From: Candida dubliniensis CD36
Lineage: Eukaryota; Ascomycota; Pichiomycetes; Serinales; Debaryomycetaceae
Reading direction: 5' to 3'
DNA: 64,000 nucleotides
NCBI RefSeq assembly: GCF_000026945.1
Contig: NC_012867.1
Coordinates: 62,001-126,000 of the forward strand
The notes under the pieces are model-generated. The model was not told where the DNA came from. It did no database searches and worked only from the letters and a program-made list of their open reading frames with translations. The position numbers were made by a program, and so were the translations under genes. Positions 40,890-50,661 of the stretch are shown piece after piece (the stretch's first letter is position 1; each line of letters begins with the position of its first letter).

Positions 40890-43463
40890 ATGATGCCACC
40901 TGGGGGACGAAAGTCCAAAATTAGACCACCAAGAAAATCACTAATCAGCTCGTCATCATCATCGGAAAACTCAACCACCGATCCGGTAATTGATTTCGAT
41001 AAGAATTGGTCAGTTTTATCTAGTGCCATCTCCCAAATCCAAAACAAAAATGTATCAAATTTATCGTATGAGCAATTGTATAGAAAAGCTTACGTGTTGG
41101 TATTACGAAAGTTTGGAGGGAAATTATATGACAATGTGGCAAGTGTCATTAGAACCCATTTATTAACTAGAAGAGAAAAATTATTGGGCGTGTCTGCCAA
41201 CCATGATTTATTTATGCAATCAATTCTTCAAGAATGGAGTGAACATTTACAAGCAATGAAGTTTATAAGTGATGTTCTCATGTATTTAAATAAAGTTTAT
41301 GTGGCGGAGCACAAAAAGTTGTTAATCTATGATTTGGGTATTCAACTTTTCAAAGATTATGTGATAAAATATAACGATGATGAAGTGGGATCTAAAATTG
41401 TAAATATGGTGATTGGCGAAATTACCAAGAGTAGAACTGGGGTTGTTATCACGTCAAGCATGTACATCACGAAAATTATCAATATGATGGAATTATTGGT
41501 AGAACCAAGTGGGTCCTCAGATATTCTTTTTGGAGATTCATATTATCAAATCAAATTTGAACCCAAGTTTTTGAAAAGTTCAGAAGAGTCACTTTATAAC
41601 TTGTCACAAGAATTTGTCTCTTACAATCTGGGCACAAAGTATTTGCAATTAACAACCCAATTTATTAAAGATGAAGATAATAGGGTTCGATTTTATCTAC
41701 CGCCGTCTACATATCCCAAGTTGGTAGAGTTGATGAACAATATAATGATTAAAGATAAAATAGATAAAATGATGTTGTCACTGAATCAAGGTTTGGACTA
41801 TTGGTTGAAACCTGTTGTGAGCAATATTTTCGAAGACACCAACATTGAAACCTATCATTATACAGATTTGAAAATGTTATACAATTTGATTGGAAGGTTT
41901 GATGATGAGTACCAACTATTAAGATTGCGCTTGAAAGAAGCAATTATTGCCCAAGGTAATTCGTTACCAGATTATGTGCGTAGCTCCATTGAAAACTCTG
42001 GTAAAAAACAGTCTAATAATTCACCGGCATTTGCTACGAAATGGATTGAGACTATTTTAAAATATCGTGACCAATTATTGCAAGTTTGGAAAACTTCTTT
42101 TGAAGAGAACCTAATGATTGAGCAAACTTTTACTTTTGCTATGAGAGATTTTATAAATGGAACCAATAAGCGAGGTCCTGCTTCCGTTAATGCACCCGAA
42201 TTATTATCAGTGTATATGGATTATTTTATAAAGCAATTAACAAAGGGCAGTTCGTCGAACAAAGATATATCATTAAAATCTGGTGACCAGACTGAGGACT
42301 TGATTTCCAATTCGATTCAATTTTTGCGATTTATTAAGGATAAGGATGCATTTGAAGCAAACTATGCCAATCATTTTGCCAAGAGGTTTTTGAATTCCAA
42401 AACTGGCAATTCACCTTCTTCCAATAAAGATATTGAGGAAATAATTTTAGCCAAATTAAGTGAAGAAATGGGGACTTCTTCCTTGGATAAAGTGATCAAG
42501 ATGAATAGAGATGTAAGACTGTCGAAAGATACCACTAATGACTGGAAACGTTATTTGAATAAACAAAGCAAATCGGCAGATTTAGTTGAAATGGAATTGA
42601 AAATATGTAATGTGACCGATTGGCCAAAATCAATGACTAAAGATTACAAATGGTTCAGTAGAACTGAAAATGAGGAGACTCCCTTCAAATGGCCCCGTCA
42701 GTTACGTAATACCATTAAACAGTTTGAAGAGTTTTGGAGCAATGGTAAGAAAAATGACAACAAATCATTGTATTGGTCTCCCAAATTTGGATCTATGGAT
42801 TTGCGCATAACATATCCTTCTAGAACCTACGAAATTAATTTGTCTACATTTGCAGCTATTATTATGCTTCTTTTCGCTCCTCAGCTGACTAATGCTGATG
42901 GTTCTACAGTTCTGGCATTTGATGAAATAAAAGAGTTGACATATGAAGAGATTCTAGAATTGACAGGCATTCCTGAACCAGAGTTAAAAAGACATCTACA
43001 ATCAATTGCAGTTGCTCCGAAACTGAGATTACTTGTTAAAATTCCCATGAGTAAAGATGTAAACAAGAATGATGTTTTCAAATTGAATGCAAAGTTCAAA
43101 TCACCATCGGTGAAAGTCAAAGTATTGACCGTTTCTGCCTCGTCTTCTTCTTCATCGGCTTCGTCATCTTCTAAAAACAGCAGTAAATCTGTTGCAAAGA
43201 CCGAACAGGAAGAGGAACTAGAAGAAGTTAATGCTAATATTATGGAGGGACGTAAGATTGAAGTCAACGCGGCCATTGTGCGTATTTTGAAATCGAGACA
43301 ATCGATAAAACATAATGACTTGATTGAAGAATTACTCAAACAGTTGAGTAATAGATTCCAGCCACTGATAATATTGATAAAACAGAGAATTGAAGATTTG
43401 ATAGACAAAGAATATTTGAAAAGAGATACCGATGATAGGAATTTGTATCATTACATAGCATGA
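40890..43463 (+). CDS. CUL3: Cullin-3 type scaffold of a cullin-RING ubiquitin ligase
   Basis: The 857-residue cullin has an N-terminal repeat region with LSYEQLYRKAYVLVLRKFGG, the helix pair that in CUL3 binds BTB adaptors, followed by FMQSILQEWSEHLQAMKFI. The cullin homology domain runs from about 450 to 740 (FEANYANHFAKRFLN, then ILAKLSEEMG). The C-terminal winged helix contains AAIVRILKSR, where K801 is the expected neddylation site, and ends LYHYIA. The N-terminal pattern fits CUL3 better than CUL1/Cdc53 or Rtt101. A Ser-rich insertion (about 755-770) precedes the winged helix. ATG 40890 and ATG 40893 are adjacent, and the first was taken. It is transcribed away from LEU1. Confidence 0.88.
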   Translation: MMPPGGRKSKIRPPRKSLISSSSSSENSTTDPVIDFDKNWSVLSSAISQIQNKNVSNLSYEQLYRKAYVLVLRKFGGKLYDNVASVIRTHLLTRREKLLGVSANHDLFMQSILQEWSEHLQAMKFISDVLMYLNKVYVAEHKKLLIYDLGIQLFKDYVIKYNDDEVGSKIVNMVIGEITKSRTGVVITSSMYITKIINMMELLVEPSGSSDILFGDSYYQIKFEPKFLKSSEESLYNLSQEFVSYNLGTKYLQLTTQFIKDEDNRVRFYLPPSTYPKLVELMNNIMIKDKIDKMMLSLNQGLDYWLKPVVSNIFEDTNIETYHYTDLKMLYNLIGRFDDEYQLLRLRLKEAIIAQGNSLPDYVRSSIENSGKKQSNNSPAFATKWIETILKYRDQLLQVWKTSFEENLMIEQTFTFAMRDFINGTNKRGPASVNAPELLSVYMDYFIKQLTKGSSSNKDISLKSGDQTEDLISNSIQFLRFIKDKDAFEANYANHFAKRFLNSKTGNSPSSNKDIEEIILAKLSEEMGTSSLDKVIKMNRDVRLSKDTTNDWKRYLNKQSKSADLVEMELKICNVTDWPKSMTKDYKWFSRTENEETPFKWPRQLRNTIKQFEEFWSNGKKNDNKSLYWSPKFGSMDLRITYPSRTYEINLSTFAAIIMLLFAPQLTNADGSTVLAFDEIKELTYEEILELTGIPEPELKRHLQSIAVAPKLRLLVKIPMSKDVNKNDVFKLNAKFKSPSVKVKVLTVSASSSSSSASSSSKNSSKSVAKTEQEEELEEVNANIMEGRKIEVNAAIVRILKSRQSIKHNDLIEELLKQLSNRFQPLIILIKQRIEDLIDKEYLKRDTDDRNLYHYIA

Positions 43464-43821
43464 TTGATTAGAAATAAAAAGTAGATTAAATGTAAAATGC
43501 ATAAATATGTCATGCTAATCGGAATTGTCATTATTCTTTTTTTTTGTATTTCCGAACTTAACCTCGGACCGAGATCCACAAAAAAAAAGCCTCCAGAAAA
43601 TGAGCCATAATAACTCTTATCAAGTACAAGCCTCATGGATGTTTCATTTTTTTTTTTTTTTTTTTTCAAGATGGTAAGACCAAATATGAATATTAGCCAA
43701 GAATTATATAAATAATAAACGACCACGTTTGGATAGGGTATAGGCTTTCCAAGGAAAAAGAATTCCTAGTAGTATTTTTGTTTCTTTTCCTACTGTTATT
43801 ACTACTACAAATATATGACTT
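43464..43821. other. Intergenic region upstream of the OYE homologue
   Basis: The 358-bp region holds T/A tracts (43641-43664), an 11-bp palindrome CTCGGACCGAG at 43563-43573 and a short upstream ATG frame overlapping the OYE start. No other gene is visible. Confidence 0.6.
43563..43573. promoter_or_regulatory. Palindrome CTCGG-A-CCGAG
   Basis: Perfect 5-base arms flank a single A, giving CGG-N1-CCG. This spacing suits some Zn2Cys6 dimers. It lies about 250 bp upstream of the OYE ATG; the binding factor is unknown. Confidence 0.35.
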
Positions 43822-43853
43822 ATGACGGTTTCCACTCCATTAACAAAAACTAA
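43815..43853 (+). other. Short uORF overlapping the OYE start codon
   Basis: An ATG seven bases upstream of the OYE ATG opens a frame of 12 codons plus stop in a different phase. If the transcript starts upstream of it, it could lower initiation at 43822. Confidence 0.4.
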
Positions 43854-45120
43854 CCTTTTCAAACCAATCACTATCGGTGATGTTAAGCTAAATCATAGAG
43901 TTGTTCATGCACCTACGTCAAGAAAAAGGTCCACGAAGGACAATTATCCTACTGATTTAATGATTGACTATTACAAATCAAGATCTCAATACCCTGGTTC
44001 CTTTATCATATTTGAGTCCAGTTTAGTGTCAGAAAGAAGTGGTCTTGTACCTCATAAAATAGGGTTATGGAACGAAAAACATTGTCTTGCCTTGAAACAA
44101 ATTGTTGATGAAGTACATAAGAACAAGTGTTTTATCAGTTGTCAAATCATGGCTAACGGTAGGACTTCAAATGCCAAACTCATGCAAAGCAAAAATTTAC
44201 CAGTTTTAGCTCCATCAATTACGTATCCTAATGAAACAGCCGAAAAATTAGCATCTGAATTGAACTTCCCAATAAAGGCATTAACAATTGAGGAAATCCA
44301 TGGAATTCAAAACGACTTTGTTAATGCTGCCGTGAATTCATTGAAAATTGCTGATTTTGATTTTGTTGAATTACATGCCACTTCTGGGTTTTTAATTGAG
44401 CAATTTTTATCACCACTTTCAAACAAAAGAACAGATGAATACGGTGGGGATTTAATTAATAGATGTAGATTTTTGATTGAAATCATTGACAAGTTTATTA
44501 ATCATCCAGATATTGGGGCCCATAAATTTGGTATTAGAATTAGTCCATGGTATTCCCATAATGGAATGGTGTATCCTGAAGAAAATAAGCTAGGAAATGG
44601 TATTCCATATCAATTTTGTCAGTATATTTTGGAACAATTAGAGGAAAGAAAATCTCAAGGAAATGAAATCGCATATGTTTCAATTGTTGAGCCAAGAGTA
44701 TCTGGAAATTCTGATGTTGAAAGTTTTGGAAATAAATCAAATGATGGAATAATCAAGTACTGGAGTGGTAAACTTATTCGTGCCGGTGGTTATGCTACTA
44801 ATTTCAATGTTGTAAACCCAACTTCGATCAAAACCAATAAACAGTTTACAAACGAGAATGGCGAAATTGTTCATTATGCCAATTTAATCAATGACGTCAG
44901 CAATGATGATAGAACATTAATTGGATTTTCAAGACCATTTACTAGCAATCCTGATTTGATTTACCGATTGGAAAACAATTTGAAATTGGAATACTATGAC
45001 CGGCCAACTTTTTATACTCAAACAGGTGACGGTTATTTAACTTTCAAGAATTATGATGGCTCACCAGTAACTCAGTTGCTGGATGGGGAGCTTAATCGGG
45101 AAGGAATCTCATTACAATAA
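43822..45120 (+). CDS. Old-yellow-enzyme family flavoprotein, divergent active site
   Basis: The 432-residue protein has the FMN-binding TIM barrel of the OYE family: LFKPITIGDVKLNHRVVHAP at the N-terminus, CQIMANGR (107-114), LIEQFLSPLSNKRTDEYGG (191-209), FGIRISPW, and the C-terminal LIGFSRPFTSNPDL phosphate-binding part. These enzymes reduce activated alkenes with NAD(P)H. The usual substrate-binding HxxN-G-Y motif is H185-A-T-S188-G-F190 here, so the Asn partner and the Tyr proton donor (N194 and Y196 of budding yeast OYE1) are replaced by Ser and Phe. The Thr that tunes FMN (T37 of OYE1) appears as Ser33, and W116 appears as M110. It may act on other substrates or only as an NAD(P)H oxidase or quinone reductase. 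Confidence 0.9.
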   Translation: MTVSTPLTKTNLFKPITIGDVKLNHRVVHAPTSRKRSTKDNYPTDLMIDYYKSRSQYPGSFIIFESSLVSERSGLVPHKIGLWNEKHCLALKQIVDEVHKNKCFISCQIMANGRTSNAKLMQSKNLPVLAPSITYPNETAEKLASELNFPIKALTIEEIHGIQNDFVNAAVNSLKIADFDFVELHATSGFLIEQFLSPLSNKRTDEYGGDLINRCRFLIEIIDKFINHPDIGAHKFGIRISPWYSHNGMVYPEENKLGNGIPYQFCQYILEQLEERKSQGNEIAYVSIVEPRVSGNSDVESFGNKSNDGIIKYWSGKLIRAGGYATNFNVVNPTSIKTNKQFTNENGEIVHYANLINDVSNDDRTLIGFSRPFTSNPDLIYRLENNLKLEYYDRPTFYTQTGDGYLTFKNYDGSPVTQLLDGELNREGISLQ

Positions 45121-45516
45121 AGACATATTACTGTTCATTTATATTTATAAGTAGATTGAAAATAGAGAGATAATACATTAGAACGAGTGTAGTCAATATT
45201 GAAGGAAGTTTAGGGCGGTGAGGTCGTGCGAAGTAGGTGCAAATCCCAGACGAAAAAAAAGCCGGGTCGACAGAAGGGGGAAAAAAAAACTGGCAAACGC
45301 GTCAGAAATATTATTCTTAAGAATTTTCGTGTTTTTTTTTTTTTTTTACAAACTCTCCCTATTCTTCCTTCTAGTGTTTACTTCCAATAACATTAACAAC
45401 ATATATTCAACTAGCCTTGTTGCCACTTTCAAATACAAATAAAATCATAACTTTATGATAATACTAAACGATTCAACACAGTTTCTTTAACTACTTTAAC
45501 ATTTTTCGTAATAATC
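45121..45516. other. Intergenic region upstream of MMS22
   Basis: The 396-bp region has GC-richer sequence at 45214-45270, an ACGCGT at 45297-45302 and a T tract at 45332-45347. It separates two + strand genes. The GC-rich part contains a T-loop-like string but no tRNA fold. Confidence 0.6.
45297..45302. promoter_or_regulatory. MluI cell-cycle box (ACGCGT)
   Basis: ACGCGT lies about 215 bp upstream of the MMS22 ATG. MBF binds this hexamer to drive G1/S transcription in budding yeast, which suits a replication-repair gene. Confidence 0.4.
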
Positions 45517-48500
45517 ATGTCGGATACTGAGTATATATCAGATTCGGAAGATGATGCACTACGGGGAGAATTACTAATAGATCAGAATAAATTTGCTGAT
45601 ATTTTATCAAGACTATCTCCTAGGAAACAAGAACTAACAAGACACCGACTAGAAAGATTAACAAACGTATCATATGTAAATAGAGAAAATAATACTCGGA
45701 GTGCTCGACTACGTCATCACCAAAACAACGAGATAAGGAACACAATTAGCAACAGAATCGAAGATAGTGACGATGATTCGGATTTAAACACAATCGATCT
45801 TATTAGAAATCTACCGAGAAGGTCAAATAACGAGATAGAGCAACGAAAGGATAGCACTTCACAGCATCAAAGTCAAAATCATACTGTTACACAAAACAAT
45901 GTTGACAATACAGTTGTCCTCGACGACCAAGAAAACGAACATCATTTGCAATCGTATTTGAATACCACAACCTCGTATGTTACTTGGTCAGGTAGAAGTT
46001 TAAGGAAAAGAAATTTTGCTAGCACACATCCCTATTTAGCAGATCAAGCACATTATTTGGGACTCTCCGATGTTGACTATTTAAATGAAATTTACGAAGA
46101 GAACGACCACAATCTAGAGAAGGTGGTGAAATATTTAAATTATAATTACGAAAGATTAAAAAAGAGGTATCCAAAGGATGAAAAGTATAGGAGCAAGAAT
46201 TTTTACACCATAATTAGTCGACAATCACATTTAGCTAGAGAAAAGGAGCTTCAAGAGGAGCAAATAACAGGCGATTCTGTGTCTTTACCAAATATCAATG
46301 ATGAATTTGAGGAGGAAGATGATGAAGGGAATAAGGAATTTACAATTGACCCATTAGATGATTTGAATTCACAAATATATGAAACAGATGAATCCAGCAA
46401 TGAGCCAGATGACTTTTTGCAACCAGTCAAACACCATCGGTTGGTCATACCAGATGATGATGAAGATAACGACACCAACAACATCAATGGCAATTACTAT
46501 AGTAGAAATGTTGTTGATGAAGAAAGTGGTAGTGGTTCCGATTCTGATTCGAGCAAGTCAGATATTTACGTCAGAGTGGGTGGCAGATTTAGGAAAGAAA
46601 AGAATGCACTAAAAGGAGTGCTTCCTGAATCAGCAAAAAGACTATCGATATATCAACCAGGTTCTAAAAGGTCATCAAATAGACACTTGCAGAAGTCACA
46701 AGCAGTTCTGGAGTATAGAAAAGGAATGGCATTGAGAAAACGCACAAAAAGAAAAATTTCTGAACGAGACGATTTCACTGGGTTTGTGGATGATACCATA
46801 ACCTATGATACGAATAATGAACTTTATCATGAATTGTACGACCAGCCTGTCGTTATAGAAGAACAAACTCCATCGTTGAGCTACCCAAGTTTTGAAAGTG
46901 TTACAAACTTTTCAGAAAGTTCGGCCTCAGAAGATGAAGACAAACAGATGAGCTATGAAAGTGATTTGGATATATTTGATGTTAGACCTAGAGAGGCAGA
47001 TATTGCAGGTATTGACGAAGAGACTAGAAATGTTGATGATAACGAGGAGTTGGATGAACCTCTAGATTACGAAGTCCGTGAAGGTGATTATATAAATCAC
47101 ATGTTAGCAACTGCGCCTAAAAGCAAATCCACTAGATCAAAGAGACAAAGCACTGGTACTACTGCTACTATGAATACTTCCAGCAGAAGGACATATAAAT
47201 CACAAAAACGTTCCATAGCTGGAATGTTGTCACGATCTAAAGGTGCCCGTGGTCATAGCACCAAGGGAGACGTTCAGCGGTCAGATTCGAGTACTGTTTC
47301 AGTAATGAATAGATCTACACCAAGTAGAAGGCGACAACCAAAAGCTAGATCTACAAGAGTTAGATCTGACGATTCTTATAGCAGGCTTCCAGTGAAAAGA
47401 ATTACTTCTCTTCAACACCAAAGATCCAAGAAAACGACAGCCTCAACTCGCAAATTGAAAAAGAGAAAAGACACTTTACAATTAACGACATTGGATAATT
47501 ATATTAAAGGCAACCCAAGAGACATTTTTGCTGACAATTATTTGTTTCTGAGATCGCCTATTTTATCAACAACGATCGTTGAAGCTGAAAGTGTAACGAG
47601 GTTTGTCAAAGAGACATATAAGAATGTTAACCCTTCAGCTCCGCAAATTGCGCCAAGTATAATCCTAGGTTCGCAGCCTATTTTCGAGTTTGGATGTATT
47701 TTGAACGACATTGTACTTGATAAAATAACTGCATTGGGTGACGGAAAGTTTTATCAAATATACAAGGATTCAGTGACAATCGAATTTCTAGGAGAAACAG
47801 TGGTGTTAACTTTGATTGACCACGAATCTTCGAAAGCGAGATATGAGAAATTACTAATCCATTTGGCTAGACTTTTCAAAAGTTCTGATCTATCAAATGA
47901 ATCATTGATACAAACTTTTTATACAACAATCAAAGGAATTTTGGAATGGAATTTGATTCTACAAGAGCGTCCCACTGAAAGAAATTGGAAACTTGCTCAT
48001 TTAGTTTTATCAAATATTATTGATAGTCCCTATTTAACTGCTAGTAGTATAAGATTTATTTTGCCTTACTTTTTTCTTGTGGGATATACCATGAATATGA
48101 TTGCTAAACTTAATGGCAAGACCAGTTCCTGTGACTTGAATAATTTGGGAATGCGATACTGGCAATTATTTTTTGAAACGTTTTCAGGCGATTTGTTTGA
48201 ATCGATGAATTTTGAAGCCGGAAGCAAATCAAAAGAAGCAGAGTCATATTTCATACTTTGCAGATTATTAGAAGAGTCGGGTGTTTGGTGGACCACAATA
48301 GTGAATGCATTACAAGTATATAAGGCTTTTGATGTATCGTTGTTGTTAGAGTCGGTGTTTTGCTTATGTGTATTTGCAAGAAAAGGATATTCATGGGAAC
48401 CATTACAATTGGTGTACCAAATGGCCAGTGCAGAAGAAACTCTTGGTGTTGAATTCTATTATAGATACCTTGAGATTGTTTATTTTATGAACCAGAGAAA

Positions 48501-50634
48501 CAATTGGCCACTTCCTGAAACAGTTGTACTTCAAATTTATTCTTCGATTACAAAGATGAAATTTGCAAATTTTATTGACGAAATCGGTATGCCTGACTTG
48601 ATTGGAAAAGTTTCCACCCGGTTTGATATCCCTGATGACTCATTTTTTGAAAGATTTATGCAATTGCTTTACTGGTATATTTCTGGGTTATCTGAGCCTT
48701 CAAAAGTGAAGAAATTGGTAACAAAATTATTCACATTCAGCAAGTTCCAATATGTCAACGATCAAAACCATCATGTTATGTTTATCAATAGATTGAATTT
48801 CATACTTTTGTTAGCCCTGGTATCTAAAGTGGATTTGAAAACTCAATTGCTAAATTTGTTGGAAGGTATTATGAATGCTAAAGATGCAAAATTAATAAAA
48901 TTAGCATCAAAAGGTGTTTGTGTCTTAACAGAAATTGCAATACAAAGAGATACAAAGTTACCAATAGAGGGTATTTCCATTGTCATTCAATGTTGTGTCA
49001 ATGGATACTACAGTGTTCATGGGGTATTAAAAGTATGGAAGAATTTCCTAACTTTGATTAAAGATCTCTTTCATAATCCATTAAGTCGTCTTTCGCACCT
49101 GCTTCAACTTTTAAATATATCCAAATCCATTGATATTAATAATATTCCTGACAAAATTATTATAGACATATGTCGTATTTTGTCGGATATAACTTCGTCA
49201 ATGATCAATGCAAAAGATGTGGTTGTACAGAAACACATTAAAACTATTACATCGTTAAATGAGTTTGTGGTGTCCTTATTACATAGACAAATGGGACGAC
49301 TTCCATTACCCAGTGTTATGCAAGAAAACCGTGTATCTGGTTTAATCGAAATATTGCTATCCATGTGGGTTCAATGTGCCTTTATTTTAGGTGAAAGTTG
49401 GGAGAGACTAATATTACAAACATATGCATACACTGGAAATCAGCAACTGCGTGAACAGTTTGCATTATATTTTTATTCTAAAATCTTGCAATTCAATAAT
49501 TTACAAGGGTGCAAGGAGCTTGTGACAAGACAAGTATTACGGGACTTGGTTTGTTTTAACCCGTCAAAATATCTTTTCTCGATATTGCAAAAACTACAAA
49601 AAGAGAGATGGGGTCTATTTAGTCCAGGAAAAATGAATGGTGTCACGTTGTTGATGATAACAAACTCCAGACACGTTGTTGTATCAAATATACTTCAAAA
49701 TTTAGCAGCAAATTCTAGTGCAATCAGTATTTATGAATACCAGTTATATGTTAAAGATATTCTACGCACTTTGAACATTGAATTTGAAAAATATTATTCT
49801 TCGCTTCGTTATAAAACTTTTTGTATCAATGTGATAAAGGATATTCAGAAGTATTGTGAACCGACTCTCATTAATGAGTCATTATTAGCCAACTTGGCAT
49901 CAAAATTGGGTATACTGGAAAATGAATTGTCACATTTAAAAATTCAAAAATTGCCGTTGAAAGAAAAACTAAAAGCTTTTGTTGGAGAGTTTTTGAACTC
50001 GGTGTATTTTGGTGGTGATTACATTAAAATACTAGAAAAGTTTACATTTGAGGAAGGTGTTGAATTGATTTATCATTTAGTTTCAGTTTTATTGCAGGAA
50101 ATGCAAGCTAATTCTGATTTCATAACTTGGAAAGTAATCTATTTGTTGCTAAAGTTTTTTGATGAAAATTTGAGATTGTTTAAATTCAAATTTATTAATC
50201 TCCAGTTTAAACACTTTTTGAAACTGCTTGTTGAACTACCAAAAGTGAGACAACACAACACCAGTACTGCTGACCAATATTATAGGATTTGCTGTTTGTT
50301 ATGTATCACATCTATTTTAAGATATTGCAAAATTATATTTGAAGGTTACACTGACTTGAATGAGATTGAGTGTTACTGGGTGCTTTTCAGCAATGCAGTT
50401 CACTCCTACAATCCAGATAAATCCAGATCATTGGAATTCGTTTACTCGTCGTTCGGAATGCAGGAATTACTAAATGATTTTAGATTCCCAAAGGATCCAA
50501 ATCCACAGGACGATATCCTGCAAGAGTCTTTACAGGTTGCTCACAGAGTATTGGTTTCCGAGATTGATCTAATTGATACCACATCGGGTGAAGTACCGGA
50601 CACATGCATACTAGATTATGATTTTAATTTTTAA
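45517..50634 (+). CDS. MMS22: Mms22/Mus7-family replication-repair protein
   Basis: The 1705-residue protein has an acidic, disordered N-terminus with the conserved Mus7/Mms22 motif SLRKRNFASTHPYLADQAHY (161-180) followed by a helical stretch. A basic Ser/Thr/Arg-rich region occupies about 530-640. The C-terminal two thirds (about 650-1700) are all-helical and Leu-rich, as expected for the solenoid part. In budding yeast Mms22 is the substrate adaptor of Rtt101-Mms1 ubiquitin ligase and protects stalled forks downstream of H3K56 acetylation. It is larger than the budding yeast protein (1454 residues). RTT109, which makes that histone mark, lies about 2.2 kb beyond its stop. The stop is only 27 bp from the SWC4 stop (convergent). 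Confidence 0.78.
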   Translation: MSDTEYISDSEDDALRGELLIDQNKFADILSRLSPRKQELTRHRLERLTNVSYVNRENNTRSARLRHHQNNEIRNTISNRIEDSDDDSDLNTIDLIRNLPRRSNNEIEQRKDSTSQHQSQNHTVTQNNVDNTVVLDDQENEHHLQSYLNTTTSYVTWSGRSLRKRNFASTHPYLADQAHYLGLSDVDYLNEIYEENDHNLEKVVKYLNYNYERLKKRYPKDEKYRSKNFYTIISRQSHLAREKELQEEQITGDSVSLPNINDEFEEEDDEGNKEFTIDPLDDLNSQIYETDESSNEPDDFLQPVKHHRLVIPDDDEDNDTNNINGNYYSRNVVDEESGSGSDSDSSKSDIYVRVGGRFRKEKNALKGVLPESAKRLSIYQPGSKRSSNRHLQKSQAVLEYRKGMALRKRTKRKISERDDFTGFVDDTITYDTNNELYHELYDQPVVIEEQTPSLSYPSFESVTNFSESSASEDEDKQMSYESDLDIFDVRPREADIAGIDEETRNVDDNEELDEPLDYEVREGDYINHMLATAPKSKSTRSKRQSTGTTATMNTSSRRTYKSQKRSIAGMLSRSKGARGHSTKGDVQRSDSSTVSVMNRSTPSRRRQPKARSTRVRSDDSYSRLPVKRITSLQHQRSKKTTASTRKLKKRKDTLQLTTLDNYIKGNPRDIFADNYLFLRSPILSTTIVEAESVTRFVKETYKNVNPSAPQIAPSIILGSQPIFEFGCILNDIVLDKITALGDGKFYQIYKDSVTIEFLGETVVLTLIDHESSKARYEKLLIHLARLFKSSDLSNESLIQTFYTTIKGILEWNLILQERPTERNWKLAHLVLSNIIDSPYLTASSIRFILPYFFLVGYTMNMIAKLNGKTSSCDLNNLGMRYWQLFFETFSGDLFESMNFEAGSKSKEAESYFILCRLLEESGVWWTTIVNALQVYKAFDVSLLLESVFCLCVFARKGYSWEPLQLVYQMASAEETLGVEFYYRYLEIVYFMNQRNNWPLPETVVLQIYSSITKMKFANFIDEIGMPDLIGKVSTRFDIPDDSFFERFMQLLYWYISGLSEPSKVKKLVTKLFTFSKFQYVNDQNHHVMFINRLNFILLLALVSKVDLKTQLLNLLEGIMNAKDAKLIKLASKGVCVLTEIAIQRDTKLPIEGISIVIQCCVNGYYSVHGVLKVWKNFLTLIKDLFHNPLSRLSHLLQLLNISKSIDINNIPDKIIIDICRILSDITSSMINAKDVVVQKHIKTITSLNEFVVSLLHRQMGRLPLPSVMQENRVSGLIEILLSMWVQCAFILGESWERLILQTYAYTGNQQLREQFALYFYSKILQFNNLQGCKELVTRQVLRDLVCFNPSKYLFSILQKLQKERWGLFSPGKMNGVTLLMITNSRHVVVSNILQNLAANSSAISIYEYQLYVKDILRTLNIEFEKYYSSLRYKTFCINVIKDIQKYCEPTLINESLLANLASKLGILENELSHLKIQKLPLKEKLKAFVGEFLNSVYFGGDYIKILEKFTFEEGVELIYHLVSVLLQEMQANSDFITWKVIYLLLKFFDENLRLFKFKFINLQFKHFLKLLVELPKVRQHNTSTADQYYRICCLLCITSILRYCKIIFEGYTDLNEIECYWVLFSNAVHSYNPDKSRSLEFVYSSFGMQELLNDFRFPKDPNPQDDILQESLQVAHRVLVSEIDLIDTTSGEVPDTCILDYDFNF

Positions 50635-50661
50635 TGAATAATAATACAATATACATTTTAA

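Noticed and set aside
45214..45260. Possible tRNA gene: a GGTGCAAATCCC string like a T-loop
   Set aside because: No A box at the right distance, no acceptor stem pairing and no anticodon arm could be drawn.
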